From Membranipora membranacea (Eukaryota; Bryozoa; Gymnolaemata; Cheilostomatida; Membraniporidae), in NCBI GenBank assembly GCA_914767715.1, contig OU612070.1:28944025-29008024 (forward strand): a DNA stretch of 64,000 bases, given 5' to 3'. The position numbers and the translations under genes are program-made. The stretch's first letter is position 1; every line of letters starts with the position of its first letter. The notes under the pieces were generated by a model. That model was given only the letters and a program-made list of their open reading frames with translations, was not told the DNA's origin and ran no database searches. This document shows positions 11,060 to 21,881 of the stretch, one piece after another.

Positions 11060-11417
11060 AAATGTTCTGGCTTCATAGCTGGGATTAGGCCATATAGGCA
11101 TATCCCGTTCTTGAGTTGTGCACTCCATTAGCATGTCCATTCTGTAATTATGCATTTGTTGATCTTACACCTCGTAAGATCCGATTGTTGTAGATCATTT
11201 GTTTTTGTTGTCCGATGGACTATCTTCTTCATGTCTGACAGGAACTAAAGAAGATAGTCCATCGGACAACAAAAACAAATGATCTACAACAATCGGGTCT
11301 TACAAGGTGTAAGATCAACAAATGCATAATTACAGAATGAACACGCCAATGGAGTGCACAACTCAAGAACGGGATATGCCTATATGGCCTAATCCCAGCT
11401 ATGAAGCCAGAACATTT
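11060..11417. repeat. Palindrome: 170-bp arms, 18-bp loop
   Basis: Positions 11060-11229 are the inverted copy of 11248-11417 with only a few mismatches; the innermost stem is TATCTTCTT/AAGAAGATA. The right arm is continuous with the LINE-derived coding fragment that follows, so the left arm looks like an inverted duplicate of the LINE's 5' broken end. Confidence 0.85.
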
Positions 11418-12143
11418 GTTCCACAACCCACTGCCTTGAACAACAAAAGAAACGAGGTTGGAGCATTATGTGTCCTACTCACCGGACACAGCAGGATCCT
11501 TCCATTTCAGTACAGAATTAACCTAACACACACCCCAGTATGCACCTGTTAAGCAGATGAAGAAACAGCGTACCACTACTTATACACATGTGCGAACTAT
11601 GGTGCCGCCAGAGCCCATACTAACCCCTCCATGGACAACTGGGAATCAGTCATTTTGTTCCTAACTCTCGCAAGGAGACTGATGTTCTGATTACCCAGTT
11701 CAGATGACAGCAGGGACCGGGTTATAACAATATACCTCCACTGGGGATTAACTGGCAAAGCTATAGCCTATAGTTACAAACTAGTGCTTGAGATTTGGTA
11801 TTGCGGCGACTAGGGCCGTCTGATGCATGAGGAATGGAGACCAGCGCCGCAGACACCGATCTCAGATAGTACGCAGGACAATCACAGACATCACAATCTC
11901 AAATAATTGCCACTCAAATACTCATGATGTAATTTTTTATTTTCAAGCCTCAAACTGTATTTCATTATCTCATTATTATAATACTTGTAAAAACTGTAGA
12001 AAAAACAATTTTCCTGTAGATTGTAATATTATACATTCTCAAATATTATCATTTCACCTTTGCCTGCAAAAAGAGGCATTCTGTTTTGTTTCATGTATTA
12101 TTTTCATCAATAAAGAGTTCATCATCATCATCAATAATAGAGA
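11322..12143 (+). mobile_element. LINE 3' fragment (C-terminal zinc motif plus 3' UTR)
   Basis: The ORF 11322-11552 and its continuation after a stop read LLTGHSRILPFQYRINL, then PVCTC, then ETAYHYLYTCANY. This is the H/C-rich C-terminal motif of non-LTR retrotransposon ORF2 proteins (LTGH...C..C...E...H.L..C). The frame is broken by a stop at about 11550. It is followed by AT-rich sequence with AATAAA at about 12109 and a (TCA)n tail (about 12119-12133), consistent with a LINE 3' end. The 5' part is missing and replaced by the palindrome. Confidence 0.7.
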
Positions 12144-12994
12144 GGTTGCAAAATCTCGTAATTTTCTTCTCCCGGAAAGAGAAATTTTATCGCGTATCCG
12201 TCGCATGTCTTAGGTAGAAATTTTTGACACCGACGTGATACGAGACCATAGCAACAACCTTGAACTTGTAAAAATTTGTGATTTCATCATTGTTGCTGTT
12301 ACATCTATGTCAATTTTCTGTAAGAACTGCCCCTCCTTCCTGAGGCTAGTTTTACAAGGAGTAACAGCATTAATGAGTAGTAAGTTCTAGCCTTCACACC
12401 ACAGCAGACTATTTGTTGAATAGTCAGCTTGGAATGTAACTCTAACTGCAAGAGGAAAGATGAATCACAATTTTCCTAGTAATACATTTACACACTAATT
12501 CCTTGCTCTAATATAATAATTCCTCCAACTCCAAACTTTAGTTAAGCTGTCCTGACCCGTGAACTCTGTGGTAACAATCCCTCCCTTATACCCTCATGAG
12601 TAACAATAAACATTCATGGATAACAACGATTGAATCAAAGCCGGTCCGTCATTCAGTTCTACAGCCTCTATGAATCACTATAAATATAGAGCACGGAATA
12701 AATGAAGTCTCATTCTAACAAAACCTTGCTGCATCAGGATCTGTTACCTGTCTGTGTGATGAGAAACAAGAGGAGAGCTGCTAGGAATTAAAATTGGTGC
12801 CTACAGAGGCACCTTAATCTCACAAACTGTGATGGCTTTGTGGTAACTCAAGGCAGGGAAGTCGCGCATTCCACGTGAGTTACCTTCTCCTTCACAAAAT
12901 AATGACCGATTATTTCAATATGTCCAAATATTTTTTTTAATGTAATTGGCATAAATTTCATTTGATATAGATGTTTTTCAGATAAAAGCGGAGT
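12144..12994. other. No gene recognised
   Basis: No ORF with protein-like composition, no RNA gene and no repeat structure is seen here. It is probably 3' flank of the broken arylsulfatase copy. Confidence 0.4.
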
Positions 12995-13790
12995 GAAACA
13001 GTTAGTGTATCACAGATTTACATGATTAGCGTATCACAGATTTACATGATTAGTGTATCACAGATTTACATGATTTGTGTATCACAGAGTTACATGATTT
13101 GTGTATCACAGAGTTACATGATTTGTGTATCACATGGTTACATGATTTGTGTATCACAGAGTTACATGATTTGTGGATCACAGATTTACATGATTTGTGT
13201 ATCACATGGTTACATGATTTGTGTATCACAGAGTTACATGATTTGTGTATCACAGATTTACATGATCTGTGTATCACAGATTTACATGATTAGTGTATCA
13301 CAAATTTACATAATTTGTGTATCACAGAGTTACATGATTTGTGTATCACAGAGTTACATGATTTGTGTATCACAGATTTACATGATTTGTGTATCACAGA
13401 GTTACATGATTTGTGTATCACAGAGTTACATGATTTGTGTATCACAGATTTACATGATTAGTGTATCACAAATTTACATGATTTGTGTATCACAGAGTTA
13501 CATGATTTGTGTATCACAGAGTTACATGATTTGTGTATCACATGGTTACATGATTTGTGTATCACAGAGTTACATGATTTGTGTATCACAGATTTACATG
13601 ATTTGTGTATCACAGAGTTACATGATTTGTGTATCACAGATTTACATGATTTGTGTATCACAGAGTTACATGATTTGTGTATCACATGGTTACATGATTT
13701 GTGTATCACAGAGTTACATGATTTGTGTATCACAGAGTTACATGATTAGTGTATCACAGAGTTACATGATTTGTGTATCACAGAGTTACA
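12995..13790. repeat. 24-bp minisatellite, about 33 units
   Basis: The unit is TACATGATTTGTGTATCAC plus AGAGT, with three interchangeable variants of the last bases (AGAGT, AGATT, ATGGT) and occasional GATTAGTG. As 24 is divisible by three and the unit lacks stops in several frames, it gives long ORFs on both strands (for example 13022-13885, an octapeptide repeat). I regard these as by-products. The right edge abuts, inside the reading frame, the first 11 codons of arylsulfatase copy-B exon 13, so the array replaced the rest of that exon. Confidence 0.95.
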
Positions 13791-14164
13791 TAAAGGTTTC
13801 TCTGCTTCAAAGGGTCATCTGCAGAAGAGAACAGATAAGAAGTTATTTGATTGATATAATTATTGATAATAATTTAATGTCATGAGCGATAAAATAAAAT
13901 ATCAAATTTAATTCAGTTTACCTTCCCTCGCAGCTACCAACAACACCAGGTCAAAATAAAAGTTTTGAAAATGTCCATAAATGCTGAATAAAGGAAGTCC
14001 TTTTCATTTAATTTTGCTGTTAGCTTAGAAGAGAAACTCCACACACAATAGGTTATACAGCAGCAGAAGCTTTCTTGTATCACTTAACTTACCCCTAAGG
14101 TTGAAGAGACATCTTATTACATTTTTTCCGTCCTCCTCTCTGAAACAGGTGTCTCCTTGCAGTG

Positions 14165-16457
14165 TTATGTTATGTTATGTATGCACTTTAATAACCGATC
14201 AATGCCGGAGCAAATAAGATCATGTTAATAGAAAAAGGAGCGAAAACTAAAAGTAATTATCTATCTATCATGATGACATTATTCGTATTTCATGAATTAC
14301 ATACAGGCAAAATATAAAAAATGGTCTGGTCAGGTAAAAGAAAGAAAGTATGACACTTTAACTAGAAAAACCTATAGAAAAGGCTTTTTGATAGTAGGGC
14401 TGTGCGGGTTTTTGCCAGAATATATCTGCCGCTGTGTGCAGAAACTCGGTGAGTGTTTGTGTATTTGTGGAGCAGGTGGTATGGCTCAGTCTTGACTCTA
14501 TTAACGTAGCCACGGCAAATACATTCTAGCACAACATTGATACCATCAAGGCCAGCAACTATTTGTCTGTTTTCGCTGCCATCGATATTAGGCAACATGA
14601 TACGTAGACAGAGCCGCTGATACTTTCAAGTTTCTCCTGATCGTTCAGAGATATATTTGGGTACCATGCAGGTGCGGCATATGTCAATAGAGGTACAATG
14701 CGTGACTTGTAGAATGTACACAAACTGTCATTATTCACTCCAGCTCTCCGCAGTTTAGTGATGGCATGGAAAGCTGGTCTGCATTTGTCAACGATTGTCT
14801 CCACGTGCTTACTAAAATGCAAATGTTGATCAAATGTAACACCGAGAAGCTTAGTGGTCTGGTGTTCTTCGACTACAGAATCATTGATGATTATTTGATC
14901 AGATCAGAAAGTTAGCAGAATAGTTGGCTGCTTCCTGTAGTGGATTATGCGACAGGGATATTGTTGCTTTGTGAGCAGTAGATTCAGTGATGACAGTACT
15001 AGCTCTAGATAGGTGATGGTAAATTGTGGCGTCATCCGCATACTTGATGCGTTCTGCATCAGGCATTAGATCGTGAATGAATCAATTTCACAGGATCGGT
15101 CCGAGGATTGCGCCCTGTGGGACGCCGATGTGGCTAGGAAGATACTGCGAAGTATGACACTGATACTTTACGCACTGGAACCTGTCAGAGAGAAAGCTTT
15201 GCACGAGTCTGATTGTGCAGGGATTGATGTTGAGCTTGAGCATCTTTTCTACTGCGATCTCCGGCTGCATTCGATCGAATGCCTTGGAGAAATCTAGCAT
15301 AAGGGCTTGAGTGGCAACTGTATCCTTACTGTCTAAGGCGTTTATTGTGTCGGTTGTGAGCTTCACCAATGCGTCTGTGGTGCCCAGGGATGGTGTATAG
15401 GCAAACTTTTCAGGCATCGGTGGCATGTCAGATCTAAGGTGTGAGGATATGACCTTTTCAGTTATTTTCCCAAGATGGTAGAGAAGACTGATAGGGCGCA
15501 TATCCTTAAACTGTGTGGGATGCTTCACTTTGTTCAAAGGGATCACTTCTGCTTTCTTCCACATTGCTGGATAAATACCACAGGAGAGTATTGCGTTGAT
15601 AATGTGCGTTATGGGCTCACATAGATTGTAGTTGTTATTCTTTGAGATCCAGCTTGGGAAGTCAGCAGTGGTGGTTGCTGTTTGAGTATTTATTTGTCCA
15701 AGGAGATTGAAAACCTCCTGGTCATTTACTTACAGGGAAATTCCGTTATCTGGAATTTCCGGGGAAACCCCTGCTTCTTGGTCTTGGACATAATAGGGAT
15801 TCAGCTTGTCCGTGAACTCCGCTATCGGAAGCCAGCTATCTTCAATGAAGATCACAGGGGCGTTGTTAGATTGTTCACCAGTGAGCTTTTTAATATCCTG
15901 CCACCACCTCTTAGTGCCCTTGACTGCATTGTTTATGTTATTATCCGATAGTCGATGAAGGGCGCTTTCCTGATGTGAAGCTAGAAGCTTACTAAGGAAC
16001 TTCCATGCAGGGTTATTGTTTTTATGCGCACGCTTCTTAGCTCTTGATAGCTTTCTAATCACAGGTGATGTGATGCAAGGCTTACCAACAGGTACCCTGA
16101 CCCGCTTCACCGGTCAGTGCTTTTCAAAGAGCTGACAGATTTTTGTGTGAAAAACCTCTGCTTTTTCATCGACTGTTGTTGCTTGATATATATCGAAATT
16201 AAGAAACTGTTGTGAGCTAGTTTGTGAGGGCTATTTTAGCTTGAGGTGTGATGGTATGTTTTTCAACAGTTTGGTATGAAGAACTTGGTATGCGGTTCAT
16301 TACAGGAATGGAAACTGCACAGTGGTCGTTGGTAAGGAGTGGCGGTTCAGCTCTACATCCACATGTTTTATACTCTTCTATGTCGGTAAACACCAAATCT
16401 AAGCATCTATCATTCCTGGTGTTGAAGTTTACGATCTGCTCAAGGGGAAACAGGCAT
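14165..16457 (-). mobile_element. 5'-truncated LINE (L2/CR1/Jockey-like) inside exon 12 of copy B
   Basis: Minus-strand pieces, 5' to 3', are an endonuclease end (about 16450-16260; NDRCLDLVFTDIEEY), a linker (16110-15730), RT (15564-15088; FKDMRPISLLYHLGKI, LMLDFSKAFDRM, IGVPQGAILGPIL) and an RT C-terminus in two frames (14822-14362; LLTYAAPAWYP). Frameshifts separate them, so it is inactive. The 3' end shows (CATAA)n on the minus strand (14165-14179). Exon 12 of copy B stops at 14164 and resumes at about 16458, while copy A is continuous there. CAGTG/CGGTG at the two edges may be a worn target duplication. Confidence 0.9.
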
Positions 16458-16958
16458 CGGTGTAGGTAAAGCTTGATTCTCAGCTGGCTTCACATAGTTA
16501 CCATCACTTCCCGGATAACCACCGCCTATGATTTACTTCCAGTCTTCATATCTACAGACAGACAGACATGTACAGATAGTGGCATCTTTGTTTCAGTCAA
16601 TAAATCATAATTGATACTAAATGTTATACAAATTTCAAGCTAATTCTTCAATCACCATTTATATTTGATAAAATACCTAATGCTGTGCCACTGATTCCGT
16701 AAAAAGGGAGGGGGTCGGGGCTAATAAAGCAATGAATTATCACCTTTGACCATTTACAATTGAGAGTACACTTTCACAAAATTTCACTGTAAATATGACA
16801 TCATTTTGAGCGGTCTATGCACATAGTCGCTCAGGGGTTTTGATATATATTTCCTCTACAGAACTATTGTGTCCGATCCCAACCAGTGGCGTATATTAGC
16901 AATCACGGCCCACGGATTTCCGTGAATGGCTGAATAGCTCAGTGTGTAGAGCGTCCGC

Positions 16959-19900
16959 GGGCTCGGGGATAAACTTCTCGGTGAGAGTGGGGAAAAGGGG
17001 GAGGAGAAAAGAGACAAAAGGGGAGGGGCAAAGGAAAGAAAGAGAATTAGTTGTCTTCTCATTTTACGTGTCATGACAACTCCTGGGATATTTCATAGTT
17101 TTTTATAGATATACAGTATTATGTTAACATGCATGCATAGGGGGAGGTATACAATGGGCAGTAGAAATGCCATTTCAATTCGCAGATGAGGATTTATTGT
17201 CTTGTGAGTCATCTAAATAACTGACTTCTGATGGCTGGCAAAGAAATTCTCAGCATTGAATTATTTGACCAGGTCGTTAATGATTTGATAGTCGCCAATA
17301 AAGGTTAGCTACGGCCTGCAACACCGCTTGTTCATCATATAAAATGAACTGAAGTAATCCTTTGTGTTAGATAGAAATGTCTATCTATGCAGCAACTTGA
17401 TCAGCGATATAACAGAAACGGTAAAGAGTTTTATTTTGCCAAATATTTATCAACATCATGGGTACAAAGCCTATAAGATTGGTTATATTGTATTTTACAA
17501 GATAAAATTTTAGACAGATTATTTCTCAACGTTATAATTATAGCACCTCAATGATGACCTCAACAAAAAAACAAATACTATTATTCAGCCTGAAAAGTTG
17601 CTGCTAGAACATGAGAGTCAAGTAAAAAAATAATACAACAGGAAATATCAAGCACAGTGCTATGTTTGTGTACAGATCAGCAGTCATTCATATGCAAATC
17701 CTTAGTAGGTACTCATACAATATGTATGTTGACATCATGTCGGCCTCACAATACCTCATTGCACGCTGGATGCAGAACTTGAGGCTAATATAAAGTTGGA
17801 TGAGACTGCAGCTCAGCTCGTATGGCCGTACTAATGTGGACAAGATTTGTTGAGGTGTCTTTGCAGCAGGTGATGAGTTGGCAGCGTGCAGTCGACGTAT
17901 AAGATGTGACAGTGTGATATTCTGAATCTGGTCAACAAGACTCCCACTATACCTGCGAGAGGAGAATGTTTATATTATGCAAAAGGGGCAGTGTGAAAGT
18001 ATTGATCGAACAAAAGATATTTCTTCTAATTTATTACATCGGCAAAAGTATCTCTTGTCCGATCAGATGTGATATTGTCAGGTTTGGTTGTTTTTGCGTG
18101 AGCTTTGCCATTTTACGTTGTAATAGCACATATTATTTGATTCAGCTGATACTATGTGACGGTCGCCTCAGTACTACGTTAGAATGAAAACTATTCAAAG
18201 TGTCTAAAAATCAAGCTAGAGGAGTAAATATTTGTTTGAAATAAATTCAGCTAGATGAGTTAATGTTAGCTAGCACTTAATTCTAGCTAATTGAAGTGAG
18301 AGTATATTTAAAGGGATAATACACTTCTGATCTCTGTTTGGCAGCCAATGGAGCACAGAAAAATGTATGTACATACAAAAACTCCTTATTTGTAATTCAA
18401 AACCCCTTGCTCTGCTCAAATGTGCATTCTAAATTGTAGTTGTGCATCTCCAACAAGAAATAAGACAACTAACAGAATTGCTTGTGATCTGAAAAAAGCT
18501 GATTTTGTGAGCAGTTGTGTGCTCCTACCTCTTGGTTAGTGTTTCAATTGTCCAGATACTCAAAGTGCGCATGTGCAATAAGGATGACCTTTTGACTTTA
18601 GCTTGTTATTTTCTAACAGCCCAGCTTAACACTTTTATTACCATAACCGGATATGGTAATAAAAGTGTTAAGCTGGGCTGTTAGAAAATAACAAGCTTAA
18701 GTCAAAAGGTCATCCTTATTGCACATGCGCACTTTGAGTATCTGGACAATTGAAACACTAACCAAGAGGTAGGAGCACACAACTGCTCACAAAATCAGCT
18801 TTTGTCAGATCACAAGCAATTCTGTTAGTTGTCTTATTTCTTGTTGGAGATGCACAACTACAATTTAGAATGCACATTTGAGCAGAACAAGGGGTTTTGA
18901 ATTACAAATAAGGAGTTTTTGTATGTAAATACATTTTTCTGTGCTCCATTGGCTGCCAAACAGAGATCAGAAGTGTATTATCCCTTTAATGTAAAGTGTA
19001 AATGTTTGCGAGAATTAGATTTAGCTCATTCAAATAGCCGATGTGCGGAACGGCGAGCTTCTCCTACTCATCTAAGGTATGATGCAGTTCCTCCAATCAA
19101 ACACTGCAATAAACATTGGGCTACTTTGCTTTAAGAAAGCAACGTACCATTTGCAAAGAGTTGATGTGTGTTCACGGGTAAGGTAATGGAGAAGTAGTTG
19201 AGTTCTTAGTGGAAAACTGCCTAAGTGATCCCATCGTTCTTTGCATCATCAAGGAAACTAGATATAAACGGAAAGCACACACCAGCCGATTTTTCAGTAT
19301 ATTGTCCTTTCATTTGTACAACGCTAAATAAATCCATGACCTCTCTGCCCAAAATATTAAGCCACGTTTACACATGAGGTTGAAATGGTCAAATACTACT
19401 ATGTCATGAGTATCGTTGTAACACAATTTTAGCAGAAAAGACTTAATTAGAAAGTTGGAGCATGGAAGAGAATAATAATTGCGTGCATCCACCTTGTCGC
19501 CGATAAGCCATAATTTGTATATAATATTGATTATGTCATTGTCTCACAATCGGCAAGATGACATACCCATTACCTGTATTAGATGAGGCTTGTAACAACT
19601 AGGGTAAGGGTGTTATAATCTCAAGCCAATCTGTGGCCATGTATGCCTGCTAGACATGTCACAAGACATAGGGCCTACTGTTACCAATTCCACTGACAAA
19701 AACACTGGTAATGCATATTATACATCTGATTAGGCTTAGGCTACTTACGCTTAGCGGAGGACACTTTCTTCTCTCCATCAGTCATTTCTGCATTGAACCA
19801 TGTCTTCCTCTGAATAGCATTCGGGTCTTCAACTTAACTGCTGGCAGCCTTGTCCCAAAAAGTACATCCAGAAATATAGATTGTGTATCTACAAGATCAT

Positions 19901-20795
19901 ACAATGGAGATTTGAGCAAGAGAAAGACTACGTAAATACTCAACTGATCGCTGAATCAGGATCTCTTTCAATGAGAATGAGCAAACTACGCTAGTCAATA
20001 TGTCGCCATCACTTCGCCCTAATCCGTTACTGTCCCTCAGTTCCAAAGACAGGGCTAGTAACTGAGGTAACTCAGTCAGTCCACCAGCAAGGAATCAATC
20101 AATCAATTATTGGAGATAAAAATTAAGCTACTACCCACCTAAGTAACCTGTCTTGACAAGCTTGTCAAAGATTGACAAAGCTTGTCAAGACAAGCTTCCA
20201 CCTAAACAGCTATCCAGCCCTTTAACTCCTTGCTAAGAGTAAGTGTAAGACTACTTACTAGCTAGTATCTAGTAGTAAAAAAATACTCACATCATCATCT
20301 TTCTTTGGTTCAAAACTAACCACACTTATTCTCATCAGGCCAGATGTTTTTTATACATGCTGTACCTGTCCAGTCTTCAACCCACTCATATGAGTAAAAC
20401 ATACAGCTAAGCTTATTTTGCTTCATCATAAAAAGAGTATAAGGAATTTGCCCAGTGCTTGCTTGAACACTTTCAGTCTCTATTCTCATGTCAAAACCAC
20501 TCGGTTTGCTTCATAATAGTTGAGCAGGAATGTAATTTGGAGGATAGTAAGGGATACATGTAGTTTTCAATAACAATTCAACTTGAAATAATATCTCAAT
20601 CATTTATAACTAAATATTTTAATGGAAATATTGAGAATCGAGGAAAAATAAAAATTGAGAAAATGCGAGACAATGTATTGAAGGGATATATTTTCTCAAT
20701 TTTAAGATAGTAGAGTTGTCCACTCTGGCAGGATTCTCAATTTTCTCAATTATTCTCAATTTTAGGTGAAAGTATCGTGGATCTCTGGGCGGCGG
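16959..20795. mobile_element. 3.8-kb insert nested in the hAT-like element
   Basis: The insert is defined by comparison with the uninterrupted copy at 59877-60155. The element's GAGCGTCCGC is separated from its CCTAATAATCACTGG by this stretch. It starts with a purine-rich tract (GGGGAAAAGGGGGAGGAG) and near its right end has repeated TTCTCAATTTT motifs (about 20630-20765). It also holds the 682-bp palindrome at 18308-18989. No convincing protein is seen in it; a 60-codon minus-strand ORF at 19310-19492 is unrecognised. The ends share only GCGG, so the insertion type is unknown. Confidence 0.6.
18308..18989. mobile_element. Near-perfect 682-bp palindrome bounded by TTAA
   Basis: Two 337-bp arms (18308-18644 and 18653-18989) differ at only about four positions that I can count. 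They are separated by an 8-base loop, AACCGGAT. The outer ends read TTAAAGGGATAATACACTTC. TTAA at both edges could be a piggyBac-type target duplication with AGGG-starting termini. It has no coding capacity. A transcript would fold into a very long hairpin. Confidence 0.9.
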
Positions 20796-21001
20796 CCTAA
20801 TAATCACTGGTAAAAAGATTGTTGTGGGTTCGAATCCCTTCAAGGTCAGTTTTTTTTCACATGGGTGCTTTATAACTGGAGCATTTTTACCGTAATCTTC
20901 TACTGATATTGAGTTGTTTTCTGAAAGTACCCAACAGCTCAGTGAGCTATTGAAATACCTCTCTGCTTGCACTATTTTGCTACCGATATGCAAAAATTTC
21001 C

Positions 21002-21082
21002 GTGGTCGGAGGGCGCTTGAGCGCCCCTCCCACACCCTCCCCGCCACGCCTACGGCGTATGGATCGGGCTGCGCCCGATCAT
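21002..21082. repeat. Run of GC-rich hairpins in the right part of the hAT-like element
   Basis: Three short perfect inverted repeats follow each other: GGGCGCTTGAGCGCCC, CGCCTACGGCG and GATCGGGCTGCGCCCGATC. This GC-rich block stands out in AT-rich surroundings. It lies close to the right terminus and may be a sub-terminal structural feature. Confidence 0.6.
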
Positions 21083-21530
21083 TATGCTCATCTCTATAAA
21101 GTCAGTGAGTGAAATTTTTTAGAATATACGCCCCTGATCCCAACTATTTGGATTGGTTATACAGATTGCTGTCTACGTGTTTTCTGAGTTTAATTCTAAT
21201 TCAGAATGTACTGGATGATGTCATAAAATTTATAAAAATGAAAAGCATGCAGGGAACTTGTTGGTTGAGCAGTAAGCAAGTGTTTGTACTGTACAGATAA
21301 ATTGTCAAAATTCAAAAGAATATTCGAGCTTATTAAATGTTTACTTCAAGATATTATTACTTGCGATACAAACCTGTATGCAGCATTAGAGTCACTGCAG
21401 TGACTCAAATTAAACAATGATGTTCTGTCAGTTATTCCGATCAGCATTCCTTTCCCCACCCTGTATTTACGGTTCCTGCCGTACCTGGATCTTAGATTTC
21501 TTCCTTGATCTTTGCCATTAATCCCATCAT

Positions 21531-21881
21531 CTATTCAATATGATATAATATTATAATATAGTAGAATATAATAATAATAATGTTGCTGTCTATCTAGGTA
21601 GATGAGGACTGCACAGAGGTGCTGCTAGGAAAAGGTTTTTATAGTGACGTCTAGGGTTCCAAGTCGTTAGTGCCCCTTTTCAACCACTGAAAGCTTTAAC
21701 CCAGCATGAAGCATAGAGCTACAAGGCCAGAGCTGCTATGGCTGAAGACAGCATCCAGCTGTATAGAGCTATACCATACAGGAGGGTTCCTTTAGGAGGC
21801 AGGTGCAGCATCGGAGATATTTAGACCTACCCCATGTTAATTTCCTATCTAATTTTTAAAAATCTCCAACCTTAAATTGTA
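21531..21881. other. Intron remnant between copy-B exon 11 and satellite
   Basis: No gene is seen. It begins with an AT-rich tract (ATATAATATTATAATATAG) and contains AGCT-rich sequence (AGAGCTACAAGGCCAGAGCT) of no recognised family. Confidence 0.4.

Larger units (their letters stand above)
16884..21136. mobile_element. hAT-like element carrying a tRNA-like segment (split by an insert)
   Basis: The ends are CAGTGGCGTATATT (16884) and the complement of CAGGGGCGTATATT (ending 21136). They are flanked by a perfect 8-bp direct repeat, ATCCCAAC, at 16876-16883 and 21137-21144. The copy-A intron lacks the insertion (about 41400-41470), which confirms the boundaries. The outer element consists of 16884 to about 16958 and about 20796-21136. 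These parts include a Pol III A-box-like TAGCTCAGTGTGTAGAGC, then a B-box GGGTTCGAATCCC and a T8 tract. CAG ends plus an 8-bp TSD point to hAT. No transposase is seen. A second partial copy is at 59877-60155. Confidence 0.8.

Noticed and set aside
13022-13885. 287-codon repeat protein (octapeptide ICVSQSYM)
   Set aside because: It is the minisatellite translated. The same DNA is open in other frames and on the other strand because the 24-bp unit has no stops, and it ends in pseudogene sequence.
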